Assembly (NCBI RefSeq): GCF_011752005.1
Contig: NZ_JAAIJZ010000001.1
Span: 744,001-808,000 of the forward strand
DNA from: Canibacter zhoujuaniae
Lineage (GTDB): Bacteria; Actinomycetota; Actinomycetes; Actinomycetales; Microbacteriaceae
Direction: 5' to 3'
Length of the DNA: 64,000 bases
Within the stretch, counting starts at the first letter, position 1, and every line of letters begins with the position of its first letter. Below are positions 7,573-16,582 of the stretch, piece after piece. The notes under the pieces were generated by a model. The model did not search any database. It was given only the letters and a program-made list of their open reading frames with translations, and was not told the origin of the DNA. Made by a program: the position numbers and the translations under genes.

Positions 7573-9039
7573 CTAGCGCGCCTTTTTGCGCATATGCCGC
7601 TCTTCAATAACCTGCAGCACTTGGGTCTCTGACAGCGGTCCGGGCTTAATACCACCGGGCACTCGCATTGTGAAGTAGAGCCCAAAGAGCCACCACAGAC
7701 CAAAGATTACCCACGACTGCCATGACAGATCAGCCGCCCACGGAATGCCTGGGATGTAGCAGGTAATCAAGAATATGGTGATTGCGATAGCTAGGTAGCC
7801 AATCAGTTTACCGCCGAGACCGCGACCACCAATCCAGAGTGGGCGCTCCATATCTGGCTCGCGATAACGCAGCACAACAAACGAAATAGCAACCATCATG
7901 TATGCGATGACAACCATTGGTGAGCTGGCGTCAACGACCCAGACCAGGGTTGAGCGCCCAAAAAATGGCGCGACCGTAGCAAACAGGCCGAGCAGGATAA
8001 CTGCGTTCATCGGAGTGCCAAATTTTGGATGCACATAGGCGAGCCATCTTGGCAGCATGCCACCGCGGGCGAGCGAGTACAGCAGCCGTGCCGCACCCAT
8101 TTGCAGTGAGTTCCAAGAGGTCAAAATACCGGCGAGACCGGCGGCAACAATTAGGTTTGCAATGAACTTGCTGCCTCCAAATAGAGCTGCAAAACCGTCA
8201 GCGGCTGGCAGTTCAGAGTTTGCCAATTCGCTCGCATCAAGCGCGACAGAAACACCGAAAATAATCAGCATGTACCAGATCGCGGCGACAACAACCGAGT
8301 TGAATGACAGCATACCGATTTTCCGTGACGGCAGATTTGCTTCTTCCGCTGTCTGTGGGATCACGTCGAAACCAACGAACATGAACGGCACAACAACCAA
8401 AACAGAAACAAATCCGGCTAGGCCGCCAGTTTCCCTATCGCCAAAAAACGGCTCGAGTTTGGTCATATCGCCGCCGATAAAAACACCGCACAGCTGCAGT
8501 GCTCCAACAGCGAACAGGAACACAACAACAAAAATTTGCACGTTGGTTGCAAACTTCACGCCAAGGACGTTAATAATTGTGATCAGGATTGCTGTAACTG
8601 AGCCCGCTGCGACCCAGAGAGCGTACACCTCAAAATTATCAACGGTGTACATATATCCTTTATCGAGCGGCACGATGTATCCGAGCGCGCGCGGCAGCGC
8701 AACAGACTCGAAGGCGATAACCGCGGAGTAACCGCCCGTGATTGCCCAGGAGCCAAATAACGACCAGCGCGGGCCTAAGGCGCGCATAATGTAGTTGTGC
8801 TCACCGCCTGCGTGCGGCATAGCCGCTACCAGCTCTGCGTAAACCAGTGCGACAACGCCCATCATGAGGCCACCGATTAGGAACGCTAGGATTGCGCCGA
8901 AGGATCCCGCTTTCATGATCCAATCGCCAACCAGGATGACCCAGCCGAAGCCTACCATTGCACCAACGCCGAGCGACAGCACACCGAAACTGCCGACTTC
9001 TTTCTTCAACTCGGAAGAGTGCGGAGTAATTTGTGACAT
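7573..9039 (-). CDS. APC-superfamily amino acid/polyamine permease
   Basis: A 488-residue integral membrane protein with about twelve hydrophobic segments. The first helix carries the APC signature (SLGVGAMVGFGWVILVGDWI), followed by GGLMMGVVALVYAELVAAMPHAGGEHNYI, which matches the conserved TM2-TM3 region of amino acid/polyamine/organocation transporters. The length is normal. The start ATG at 9039 follows GGGAGG. It is transcribed alone from the 184-base region shared with rmuC. The substrate could be an amino acid or a polyamine; the sequence does not decide. Confidence 0.9.
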   Translation of the reverse strand: MSQITPHSSELKKEVGSFGVLSLGVGAMVGFGWVILVGDWIMKAGSFGAILAFLIGGLMMGVVALVYAELVAAMPHAGGEHNYIMRALGPRWSLFGSWAITGGYSAVIAFESVALPRALGYIVPLDKGYMYTVDNFEVYALWVAAGSVTAILITIINVLGVKFATNVQIFVVVFLFAVGALQLCGVFIGGDMTKLEPFFGDRETGGLAGFVSVLVVVPFMFVGFDVIPQTAEEANLPSRKIGMLSFNSVVVAAIWYMLIIFGVSVALDASELANSELPAADGFAALFGGSKFIANLIVAAGLAGILTSWNSLQMGAARLLYSLARGGMLPRWLAYVHPKFGTPMNAVILLGLFATVAPFFGRSTLVWVVDASSPMVVIAYMMVAISFVVLRYREPDMERPLWIGGRGLGGKLIGYLAIAITIFLITCYIPGIPWAADLSWQSWVIFGLWWLFGLYFTMRVPGGIKPGPLSETQVLQVIEERHMRKKAR

Positions 9040-9223
9040 ATTGCCTCCCTTGGCAAAAATTCACACCAACGTATTTTTAATAGCTATCCGGCAAAACCAG
9101 ATTTACTTATCTTAATACGGTTAGTCTTAATTTTTTGACTTTCTCGCAAAATAAGATGAGGTTATATGCGTAATCGTTTTAAGGCGGTTATAAAATCATA
9201 GACCCTTGTGAAAAGGTTGTTAC

Positions 9224-10510
9224 ATGAACACAATCACCGCACTATTTGTGGTTCTCGCAGCACTGTTAGCAGGAGCCGGCTTCGCTTATTTCATAACTAA
9301 GGCCATCTGGTCTGCAAAGCTAGAAAGCGCAGCTGAGACAGCACGCCTTGCTGCTGTGCAGCAAACACAGGCTGAGCTAGCACCGCAGTTGGCTGCGGCT
9401 GACGCAGCACGCAGTGCGGCTGAACGCGAGTGCGCCGCCGCACAGGCACAGCTTGCGGCGCTGCGTGAACAAATAGCGCAGTATCAAGAACGGGAAACAG
9501 AACGCGCAAATCAGCAGGCGGAGGAGCGTGAAATTATTACCACGCTTGGGCCAATTCGAGAGACTCTCGACGCGCTGCAAAAAAGAGTCAACACGCTCGA
9601 CAAAACTAACGCAGAGAAGCTGTCACAGCTTTTTACACAGTTGGGCAAATCTCAGCAGGCTGAACAACAGCTGCTCGGCACAGCGCAGCAGCTCGCAAAC
9701 ACGCTGAGCAACACTAATAAACGCGGCAGCTGGGGTGAGATGACGCTCAAACGCTTGCTAGAGCAGTCGCACCTGCAACCAAACATCGACTATTTCGAAC
9801 AGGCGCAAACAGATTCTGCAGACGATAATGGCCGCCCAGATTTCATTGTTAAGGTGCCCGGTGGCGGCTCTATCGTCATCGATGCAAAGGTGCCGCTGCT
9901 TGACAGCACTGCAGAGGGCGTAGACGAAAATAAGCTACACATCGCACTCGCCAAAAAAATCAACGGGCACATTTCAAAGCTTTCGACGCGCAACTACGCT
10001 GATGTCGTAGACGGTTCGCCAAGCTTTGTGATTGCTTTCCTACCGTCTGAAGCAATCCTGTCTCAGGCACTCAACGGTGACAGCAATCTACTCAGTAACG
10101 CTTTTAAAAAACGTGTGGTGCTTGCAACTCCGGTTACGCTGTGGTCGGTGCTTGAGAGCGTTGCGGGTCTGTGGCGTCAGGCGAAGGTCACTGAAGAGGC
10201 GCAGGAGGTTATAAATCTCGGGCGCCGTTTTACCGCGGGGCTCGCCATCAACTCTAGACACCTGGGAAAGCTTGGTCGCACCCTCACAACCGCAGCAAAA
10301 GACTACAACCAGTTTCTTGGCTCGTTTGAACGCAGCGCTATCTCCCCCGCGCGCAAACTGGCCGAGATTAATCCCGATCTCTTCGACCTTGGGAAAGAGC
10401 TCACCGCAGTTACAGAACGCCCACGTGATGAGTCAGACTCAAAGCTGCTGCGCGAGTTTGCAGCTGGTGAGCTCACCGCAGCGCCCGAAACAGCTCCTGA
10501 GACTGAGTAG
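9224..10510 (+). CDS. rmuC: RmuC-family DNA recombination protein
   Basis: A 428-residue protein with one N-terminal membrane anchor (about residues 5-27), an Ala/Gln/Glu-rich coiled coil (about 30-150) and a C-terminal RmuC domain. The domain shows the nuclease-like motif GRPDFIVKVPGGGSIVIDAKVPL in two parts (PDFIVKV at about 203 and VIDAKVPL), plus FLPSEAILSQAL. RmuC is predicted to be a PD-(D/E)XK-type enzyme that limits rearrangements at inverted repeats; its biochemistry is not well defined. The ATG at 9224 follows an AAAAGG-type site. Confidence 0.94.
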   Translation: MNTITALFVVLAALLAGAGFAYFITKAIWSAKLESAAETARLAAVQQTQAELAPQLAAADAARSAAERECAAAQAQLAALREQIAQYQERETERANQQAEEREIITTLGPIRETLDALQKRVNTLDKTNAEKLSQLFTQLGKSQQAEQQLLGTAQQLANTLSNTNKRGSWGEMTLKRLLEQSHLQPNIDYFEQAQTDSADDNGRPDFIVKVPGGGSIVIDAKVPLLDSTAEGVDENKLHIALAKKINGHISKLSTRNYADVVDGSPSFVIAFLPSEAILSQALNGDSNLLSNAFKKRVVLATPVTLWSVLESVAGLWRQAKVTEEAQEVINLGRRFTAGLAINSRHLGKLGRTLTTAAKDYNQFLGSFERSAISPARKLAEINPDLFDLGKELTAVTERPRDESDSKLLREFAAGELTAAPETAPETE

Positions 10511-10540
10511 CTGTCGCGGTTTACCCGTAAAGAAAACCGG

Positions 10541-11527
10541 CTACACTCCCCAGCGGTCTTCGCGCATATCAGAGATAACGCGGCGAATAGTGCCTGAGTG
10601 CGAACGCATCACAATGCTCTCGGCCCGCAGGAACGGCCCCCGGCGGCGCACACCCTCAATAAAATCAGAGCTTGTAATACCGGTTGCTACAAAATAAGTG
10701 TTATCGCTGGTAACAAGTGTGTTCTGATCGAGCACAGCGTCAAGGTCGTGACCGGCGTCTAAGGCCTTCTGGCGCTCTTCGTCGTCCTTCGGAGCCAACA
10801 CGCCCTGAATCTGACCACCAAGCGCCTTCACCGCACAGGCTGTGATAATTCCTTCGGGGGTGCCGCCCACCCCAACGCAGATGTCTACGCGAGAGTCAAA
10901 GCTTGCAGCGTTTACTCCGGCTGCAACATCGCCGTCTAAGAAGAGCTGCACACCCGCTCCTGCTTCACGGATATCTGTAATCAACTGGTCGTGACGCGGG
11001 CGGTCGAGCACAGCCACTCGAATATCTGAGGTTTCGACACCCTTTACTTTCGCGAGCGCGCGAATGTTTTCACCGATCGGTTTCCGAATGTCTACTACGC
11101 CAACGCCCTCTGGCCCGACCACAAGCTTATTCATATAAAAAACTGCGGAGGGATCGTACATGCTCCCCCGGTCGGCGACGGCAATCACAGAGAGCGCTCC
11201 CGGCCTGCCGTCAGCGGTTAGACGAGTGCCATCGATCGGATCAACGGCGACGTCGCACTGTGCTCCCATGCCGTTACCCACACGCTCGCCATTGTAGAGC
11301 CACGGGGCATCGTCTTTTTCACCCTCACCGATAACAACCGTGCCGTTCATAGACACAGTAGACAAAAAACGTCGCATAGCATCTACGGCTGCACCGTCAG
11401 CAGCGTTCTTATCGCCACGACCAACGAACGGTGTTGCCCTAATTGCTGCAGCTTCTGTTGCGCGCACCAGCTCCATGCCCAGGTTGCGGTCTGGCTGCCA
11501 GTCGTGCAACCGTAGCTCGTCACTCAT
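10541..11527 (-). CDS. glpX: Class II fructose-1,6-bisphosphatase
   Basis: A 328-residue GlpX-family phosphatase that hydrolyses fructose 1,6-bisphosphate in gluconeogenesis. Diagnostic motifs are VVIGEGEKDDAP, the metal-binding DPIDGTRLTADGRPGALSV and GVGGTPEGIITACAVKALGG. Most actinobacteria rely on this class rather than the class I enzyme. It diverges from fba, coding for the aldolase of the same pathway segment, with a 205-base intergenic region that could permit coordinated control. Confidence 0.96.
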   Translation of the reverse strand: MSDELRLHDWQPDRNLGMELVRATEAAAIRATPFVGRGDKNAADGAAVDAMRRFLSTVSMNGTVVIGEGEKDDAPWLYNGERVGNGMGAQCDVAVDPIDGTRLTADGRPGALSVIAVADRGSMYDPSAVFYMNKLVVGPEGVGVVDIRKPIGENIRALAKVKGVETSDIRVAVLDRPRHDQLITDIREAGAGVQLFLDGDVAAGVNAASFDSRVDICVGVGGTPEGIITACAVKALGGQIQGVLAPKDDEERQKALDAGHDLDAVLDQNTLVTSDNTYFVATGITSSDFIEGVRRRGPFLRAESIVMRSHSGTIRRVISDMREDRWGV

Positions 11528-11665
11528 TCTTTGTCTCCAAACTTGATCTGCGCAAATTATGCGGCGCGTATCTTTTCAGTACCTCTAGCCTAACTACGAA
11601 CCGTGCCGAAGGTGCGGCAACCGCCTGTTTCTGCGGTTAAAAAATTAAATATCACTCTCTTCCTA

Positions 11666-11683
11666 GTTCCATCGTGATGGAAC
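11666..11683. promoter_or_regulatory. Palindrome upstream of fba, candidate operator
   Basis: GTTCCATC and GATGGAAC form an 8-bp inverted repeat separated by two bases. It lies 50 bases before the fba start and between fba and divergent glpX. A TAGACT box, a plausible -10 element, follows at 11690-11695. The size and symmetry suit a dimeric repressor; a short RNA hairpin is the alternative. Confidence 0.4.
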
Positions 11684-11732
11684 GCAACGTAGACTTAAAG
11701 AACGAGTGCAGAACGCAACAAAGGAGTCAGGT

Positions 11733-12761
11733 ATGCCAGTAGCAACACCAGAGCAGTATCGTGAAATGCTCAACCGCGCAAAAGAAAAGGGTTTCGCATT
11801 CCCGGCAATTAACGTTTCGAGTTCACAGACTGTGCACGCAGTCTTGCAGGGGCTCACAGAGGCAGGCTCAGACGGTATTCTGCAGGTGAGCCACGGCGGC
11901 AGCTCTTACTTCTCAGGTCACACAATTGACGATAAACCAAGCGGCGCTATCGCATTCGCTAAATTTACCGAGGAAATCGCAAAGAACTACCCAATCACCG
12001 TTGCTCTGCACACCGATCACTGCCCGAAAGAGCGCCTTGACGACTGGCTGAAACCAATTATTGAGCGCAGCCGCGAGCGTGTTGCCGAGGGCGGCCGGGC
12101 TTATTTTCAGTCACACATGTGGGACGGCTCTGCTGTAACACTGCAAGAAAATTTGGCTATCGCCAAGGAGCTGCTTCCAATTTGCAAGGAGCTCGATGTC
12201 ATTCTTGAGGTCGAGATCGGTGTAGTTGGCGGCGAAGAAGACGGTGTCTCACACGAAATTAACGATCAGCTTTACACAACCCTTGAGGATGTAGTAGAGA
12301 CGATTGAGGCTCTCGGGCTTGGTGAACAGGGAGATTACATGGCTGCTCTCACATTCGGCAATGTGCACGGTGTTTATAAGCCAGGTAATGTGAAGCTGCG
12401 TCCAGAACTGTTAAAAGAGATCCAGCTCGGCATCGCTGAAAAGTATGGCACAGGCGAAAAACCGCTTGATCTTGTGTTCCACGGCGGTTCCGGGTCAACT
12501 CCAGAGGAGATTGCTGAGGCCGTGCGAAACGGTGTTGTAAAGATGAACATCGACACCGACACTCAATACGCTTACACACGCGGCGCTGCCGATCAAATAT
12601 TCAGAAACTACGACGGCATTTTGAAGATTGACGGTGAGGTTGGAAACAAAAAAGCATACGATCCTCGCGCCTGGGGTAAGGCTGCAGAAGCTTCCATGGC
12701 GAAGCGGGTTGTTGAGGCGGCGCAGCAGCTTGGATCAGCTGGACAGTCTATTAGCGCTTAA
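11733..12761 (+). CDS. fba: Class II fructose-bisphosphate aldolase
   Basis: A 342-residue zinc-dependent aldolase interconverting fructose 1,6-bisphosphate with DHAP and glyceraldehyde 3-phosphate. Visible features are the zinc-binding VALHTDHCPKE, the GGEEDGV loop, the phosphate-binding VFHGGSGSTPEEI and the late VVKMNIDTDTQYA motif. The ATG at 11733 is preceded by AAAGGAG; an upstream in-frame start nine codons earlier lacks a ribosome site. A clear hairpin follows the stop, so the gene is likely monocistronic. Confidence 0.97.
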   Translation: MPVATPEQYREMLNRAKEKGFAFPAINVSSSQTVHAVLQGLTEAGSDGILQVSHGGSSYFSGHTIDDKPSGAIAFAKFTEEIAKNYPITVALHTDHCPKERLDDWLKPIIERSRERVAEGGRAYFQSHMWDGSAVTLQENLAIAKELLPICKELDVILEVEIGVVGGEEDGVSHEINDQLYTTLEDVVETIEALGLGEQGDYMAALTFGNVHGVYKPGNVKLRPELLKEIQLGIAEKYGTGEKPLDLVFHGGSGSTPEEIAEAVRNGVVKMNIDTDTQYAYTRGAADQIFRNYDGILKIDGEVGNKKAYDPRAWGKAAEASMAKRVVEAAQQLGSAGQSISA

Positions 12762-12777
12762 CCTTAAGGCAAAAAGA

Positions 12778-12811
12778 GACGGTTGTATTCCGCTACAGGA
12801 ATGCAACCGTC
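12778..12811 (+). terminator. Hairpin terminator after fba
   Basis: A 14-bp stem with one G-T wobble (arms 12778-12791 and 12798-12811, GACGGTTG at one end and CAACCGTC at the other), a six-base loop and a short TCTTCTC tail. It begins 16 bases after the fba stop. Confidence 0.75.
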
Positions 12812-12856
12812 TTCTCAGATCGCGTTAAAGCAATGCGGGTAGAGTCGTAGACAACT

Positions 12857-13591
12857 ATGAGCGAAGATAACAAGACCAACGAGCAGCAACCAGACTCAAA
12901 CGCAGCAGAACCGACCATGCGACCAAAACCGCAGTTCGGTGAGCTCGCTCCCGAAGGCTGGCAGTGGGAGCCGGCGCAAGAGACACAAGAGTCTGAAACC
13001 GCTGCCGCTGACCGGTCTACAGCTGCGCGTGTGCCGCACAATCTTGGGTTGCGCTACGATCACACAATTCCGCTAAACTCCGCCCCGGTAAGCACTGAAA
13101 CAGCGGCCGCAAAGCCCGCTGCCAAAGCCACTGCCGTAAGCGAGACGCGAAACGTTTCCGCGGGCGCAAGCGGCTCACCGGTCACAAAACCACTCGCACA
13201 CCCCGCAGATCGTGTTATTACCTTTATTTTGCTCGGCTTCGCTGTGTTTGGCGCGATGATATCTGCGTCTTCGCTCTACCAGCTGCCGAAGACTTTCAAC
13301 CTATTTCTGCTGGCTGCAGAAAGTGAATTAGTGTCACCGCCTTGGGTGCAGACTCTCGGTTTTATTGGCGCCGCCACCATATTCGTGATTTTTGCGGCAA
13401 CAGTGCTGCTAACTTTCCGGCGTCAGAGGCAGGGTAAAATTGCTTTCTGGATCCCACTGGTCGGCGGTGCTATCGCTTCGGTAGTTGCTTTTGCGATCAC
13501 CGGAATCGCAATGGTAAATGTCATCCCAGCAGAACTTATCGCCGATCCGAGTGTGACGCAGCGTTTTCTAGAGCAGCTGCAGTCCCCCTAG
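12857..13591 (+). CDS. Membrane protein with disordered N-terminal half (DUF6264-like)
   Basis: A 244-residue protein. Residues 1-110 are polar and rich in Ala, Pro, Glu and Thr, probably disordered. Residues 115-235 hold three to four membrane helices (VITFILLGFAVFGAMIS, TLGFIGAATIFVIFAATVLL, IPLVGGAIASVVAFAITGI). Proteins of this shape, DUF6264 from memory, lie beside xseA/aroD genes in Microbacteriaceae; the match is by architecture only. The function is unknown. It overlaps the convergent aroD by 4 bases. Confidence 0.75.
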   Translation: MSEDNKTNEQQPDSNAAEPTMRPKPQFGELAPEGWQWEPAQETQESETAAADRSTAARVPHNLGLRYDHTIPLNSAPVSTETAAAKPAAKATAVSETRNVSAGASGSPVTKPLAHPADRVITFILLGFAVFGAMISASSLYQLPKTFNLFLLAAESELVSPPWVQTLGFIGAATIFVIFAATVLLTFRRQRQGKIAFWIPLVGGAIASVVAFAITGIAMVNVIPAELIADPSVTQRFLEQLQSP

Positions 13592-14415
13592 TCTGCCAGC
13601 CTTGCAAGCAAGGCCGATATTTCTGCCACGCTCAGTGCCGCGGCTGCTGCACTATCGACACCCTGGGCAGCCAGCGCGTCGCTAATCGCAGCTAAGCGGT
13701 CAAGGTTTAACTGACCGGGAGCACTCGCCGATCCGCAAGATGCGAAAGTAGCTACACCGCCGAAAGCACCCGCCGCAATTCTACTGAGCGCGCCGAAATC
13801 ACCCATCGAAATACCGATTGCCGGGCGCCCCTTAGCCGTGTACTCCCGCAGGCACTCGAGCAATACTGCTGTATCAGCGGGAGAGTGCGCCATTAACGCA
13901 AGCTTCGGGGTTCCATGGGGTGTCGTCTGCTGCCCGAGCAGGTGGAAAAACTCACGTATTTCGTCTACCGACGGAGTGCGCTGCCACTCATGGTGCGACC
14001 AGATTATTGGTATTCCGAGTTCCTCAACAAGAGATAGCAGGGAGGCTACCGCTTGTGCATCGGTGCGGCGCGCAGTTTGCACAGTCTGTAACTCAAGGTC
14101 TACTGCCGCAAATTTATGGGCTGTTAAAAATTCCCGCAGACGGGCAATATATGCTGCAGCGGTAATATCTAATTCACCGCCCTGCGCTGCAGTGCGTAGA
14201 GTGAGAATCACCGGCTGCTTAAGATCCCCCACTGCCGCAAGCGGATCGCCGTTTTTAAAAGTGTCAACTCGCAGTTCAACAATGTCAAAACGCGCATTGT
14301 GGATCGCTGCCGTACGGACAGCTTCCTGGTTAGTCTCCTGCAGCGACACGATAACCATCGCCCCGAACGGACCTTGCGGGCGCTTCTCACCTTGCAACAA
14401 ACCAGACAAATTCAC
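13588..14415 (-). CDS. aroD: Type I 3-dehydroquinate dehydratase
   Basis: A 275-residue class I DHQase that converts 3-dehydroquinate to 3-dehydroshikimate in the shikimate pathway. The Schiff-base lysine is K171 in TPKLALMA and the catalytic histidine is in WSHHEWQRTPS (H141/H142). Substrate-binding strands ELRVDTF, ILTLRTAAQGGE and ISMGDFGALSRI are present. Many actinobacteria use the unrelated type II enzyme (AroQ), so type I here is of some note. The gene diverges from xseA by about 55 bases. Confidence 0.92.
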   Translation of the reverse strand: MNLSGLLQGEKRPQGPFGAMVIVSLQETNQEAVRTAAIHNARFDIVELRVDTFKNGDPLAAVGDLKQPVILTLRTAAQGGELDITAAAYIARLREFLTAHKFAAVDLELQTVQTARRTDAQAVASLLSLVEELGIPIIWSHHEWQRTPSVDEIREFFHLLGQQTTPHGTPKLALMAHSPADTAVLLECLREYTAKGRPAIGISMGDFGALSRIAAGAFGGVATFASCGSASAPGQLNLDRLAAISDALAAQGVDSAAAAALSVAEISALLARLAD

Positions 14416-14471
14416 AATTGTAAGAGTATCTCAGTAATCTAGAGAGCGAACAAATGCCTTAGAGGAGAATC

Positions 14472-15674
14472 GTGCCGCAAGCTCCAAGTGAATCTAACCC
14501 GCTCAGTGTTGCCCGTGTGAGCGAGGTTTTGAAGCGGACCATTAAAGGGCTCGGCGCGGTTTGGGTCGAGGGTGAAATAACAGAGTGGAAAGAAAACCGC
14601 GGCAATGTTTACGGTCGCTTGCGCGACTTAGACGGCGGAGACGACAGTCTCTCCTTCAATATTTGGAGTTCGGTTAGAGCGCAGCTGCAGCAGGATTTTC
14701 ACACGGGTGATCATGTGGTGCTGCTGGCAGAACCAGACTATTGGACAGCTCGGGGATCGCTCAGTTTTAATGTCAAACGCATTAAAACAGCAGGGCTCGG
14801 CGAGCTCATGCAGCAGCTTGAAAAATTGCGTCACAAGCTTGCCGCCGAAGGGTTGTTTGCAGAGGATCGAAAACTCCCCCTGCCGTTTCTACCGGGGTGC
14901 ATTGGCCTGATTACCGGGCGCGACTCTGATGCAGAAAAAGACGTTTTAAAGAATACTCTCGAGCGCTGGCCAGGCATTCCTTTCGAGATCGTGCACACAG
15001 CTGTGCAGGGTGTAAACGCAGCTAGTCAGGTAACGCAGGCAATACAGCAGCTCGATGCCGATCCGCGTGTTGACGTCATCATTATCGCGAGAGGCGGCGG
15101 CGACTTTCTTGATCTGCTGCCGTTCAGCGACGAAACACTTGTGCGCACTGCCGCAGCAACAAAAACCCCGATCATCTCAGCTATTGGCCATGAGGCGGAT
15201 CGCCCACTCCTAGACGAGGTTGCAGACTATCGCGCGAGCACACCAACCGGTGCCGCAAAGCGTGTTGTGCCCTCATACATAGAGGAACATGAGATCGTAA
15301 CGGGCGCGGTGGGCAGAATTCGTGCGCGTCTCACACACACTGTGGAGCAAGAATATGCAGCCCTCAGCAATACGCGCTCTCGCCCTGTTTTGCAGCGACC
15401 TGAGTCAATGTTCGAACAGCAGGAAATTGACGTGCAGCGACTTGCGGTGCGCTCTGCTGAGCTCGTCGACCGTCAGCTTTATAACGCCGCATCTGATTTG
15501 AACAGCCAGCTCTCACAGCTGCGCGCGCTGTCACCGCTCGCAACTCTTAAACGTGGATACGCGATGGTGTTAAATAGCGAGGCGAAACCAATTTCAAAGA
15601 CTTCTGAAGTGCAACCGGGCGACACCCTCAAGCTGCGGGTCAGCGACGGTGAAATTACAGCAATCGCAGAATAG
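14472..15674 (+). CDS. xseA: Exodeoxyribonuclease VII large subunit
   Basis: A 400-residue protein with an N-terminal OB-fold (about residues 10-105, LSVARVSEVLKRTIKGLGAV and VWVEGEITEWKENRGNVYG in separate parts) and a catalytic core (IGLITGRDSDAEKD, VIIIARGGGDFLDLLPFSDE, TPIISAIGHEADRPLLDEVADYRASTPTGAA seen in segments). A C-terminal coiled coil ends in a TLKRGYAMV strand. With XseB it degrades single-stranded DNA. The GTG start at 14472 has GAGGAG just upstream. It heads the operon xseA-xseB-DUF4245 and probably the carbonic anhydrase. Confidence 0.96.
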   Translation: MPQAPSESNPLSVARVSEVLKRTIKGLGAVWVEGEITEWKENRGNVYGRLRDLDGGDDSLSFNIWSSVRAQLQQDFHTGDHVVLLAEPDYWTARGSLSFNVKRIKTAGLGELMQQLEKLRHKLAAEGLFAEDRKLPLPFLPGCIGLITGRDSDAEKDVLKNTLERWPGIPFEIVHTAVQGVNAASQVTQAIQQLDADPRVDVIIIARGGGDFLDLLPFSDETLVRTAAATKTPIISAIGHEADRPLLDEVADYRASTPTGAAKRVVPSYIEEHEIVTGAVGRIRARLTHTVEQEYAALSNTRSRPVLQRPESMFEQQEIDVQRLAVRSAELVDRQLYNAASDLNSQLSQLRALSPLATLKRGYAMVLNSEAKPISKTSEVQPGDTLKLRVSDGEITAIAE

Positions 15675-15684
15675 GATTGAAGCT

Positions 15685-15909
15685 ATGACTGAAGCGCAAA
15701 CTGAAATCGCAGAACTTAGCTATGAACAGGCTCGTGACGAGTTAATTCAGGTTGTGCAGCGACTGGAGCTAGGGGGCATCCCGCTTGCTGAGCAGCTCAC
15801 TCTGTGGGAGCGCGGTGAGGCACTGGCAAAAAGGTGCGAGCAGTGGCTCGGTGACGCTAAGGCTAGATTAGAAGCTGTTCGCGCAGAATCTGCAAAGGCC
15901 GACTCCTAG
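15685..15909 (+). CDS. xseB: Exodeoxyribonuclease VII small subunit
   Basis: A 74-residue helical protein with the XseB signature: SYEQARDELIQVVQRLELG, followed by GIPLAEQLTLWERGEALAKRC. The length is typical. The ATG at 15685, with AGGA about 8 bases upstream, was chosen over an earlier in-frame start inside xseA. It sits 10 bases after xseA, and its stop overlaps the start of the next gene (TAGTG). Confidence 0.95.
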   Translation: MTEAQTEIAELSYEQARDELIQVVQRLELGGIPLAEQLTLWERGEALAKRCEQWLGDAKARLEAVRAESAKADS

Positions 15910-16568
15910 TGGCTAAACTTCAAAAACAGCCCACGGTTGTTGCCGAACTCGGGCGCCCTGAAACTGCGGCAGAGACAACAGCCCGCAAAGCCAAGCAGTC
16001 TTATCTCTATAAGAAGCGTAAAACGCTCAATAATCTTATTTACTCACTGCTGGTCACCTTAGGGTTTCTGGCGCTCATCGTGCTCATCGTGCCGCGCGGC
16101 ACGGGTGATTTCACCACCCGCAATGTTGATGTGCAGCAGCTTGCAGAGGGCGCATCTGACACATTCGGGCAAACCGTAGCTAACCCGGCAGTGGGTGATA
16201 AATGGCTCGCTAAGCAGGCAAAGGTCCGCTTTGACCGAGAAGAGCTTGTTACCTATTGGTATATCGGCTATACGACGCCGAGCGGCAATTACGCAGGGGT
16301 AGCCCAGGGGCACAATAACGAAATGCTGCCGGCAGACGCACGCTGGGTTAATAAACAGTTAGAGGGGAAGAAGCAAACGGGCACAGCTTCCTTCGCAGGC
16401 TACAACTGGCAGGTTTACGATCACTCCAGTGACAGCGCCGACAGTTCTAACGTGCTGTGGGCTTATGTGACAGAGCTGCCGCAGGCTACGCTAATAGTGA
16501 GCGGCACAGGCAGCGAAGCTGAAATTCGTGACCTGGCTGAAAAAACAGCTGTCTCACTCACCGAGTAA
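15909..16568 (+). CDS. DUF4245 membrane-anchored protein
   Basis: A 219-residue protein with a short cytoplasmic N terminus, a single membrane helix (about residues 41-62, NLIYSLLVTLGFLALIVLIV) and an extracytoplasmic domain of about 150 residues. This is the DUF4245 architecture that commonly follows xseB in actinobacteria. The GTG start overlaps the xseB stop by one base. The function is unknown; the periplasmic-side domain has no catalytic motif that I can recognise. Confidence 0.9.
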   Translation: MAKLQKQPTVVAELGRPETAAETTARKAKQSYLYKKRKTLNNLIYSLLVTLGFLALIVLIVPRGTGDFTTRNVDVQQLAEGASDTFGQTVANPAVGDKWLAKQAKVRFDREELVTYWYIGYTTPSGNYAGVAQGHNNEMLPADARWVNKQLEGKKQTGTASFAGYNWQVYDHSSDSADSSNVLWAYVTELPQATLIVSGTGSEAEIRDLAEKTAVSLTE

Positions 16569-16582
16569 CTTAAGGTTTAAGG

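Noticed and set aside
8057..8731. A 224-codon plus-strand open frame opposite the APC permease
   Set aside because: It is an antisense shadow of the membrane helices, with Thr/Ala-rich composition and no ribosome site.
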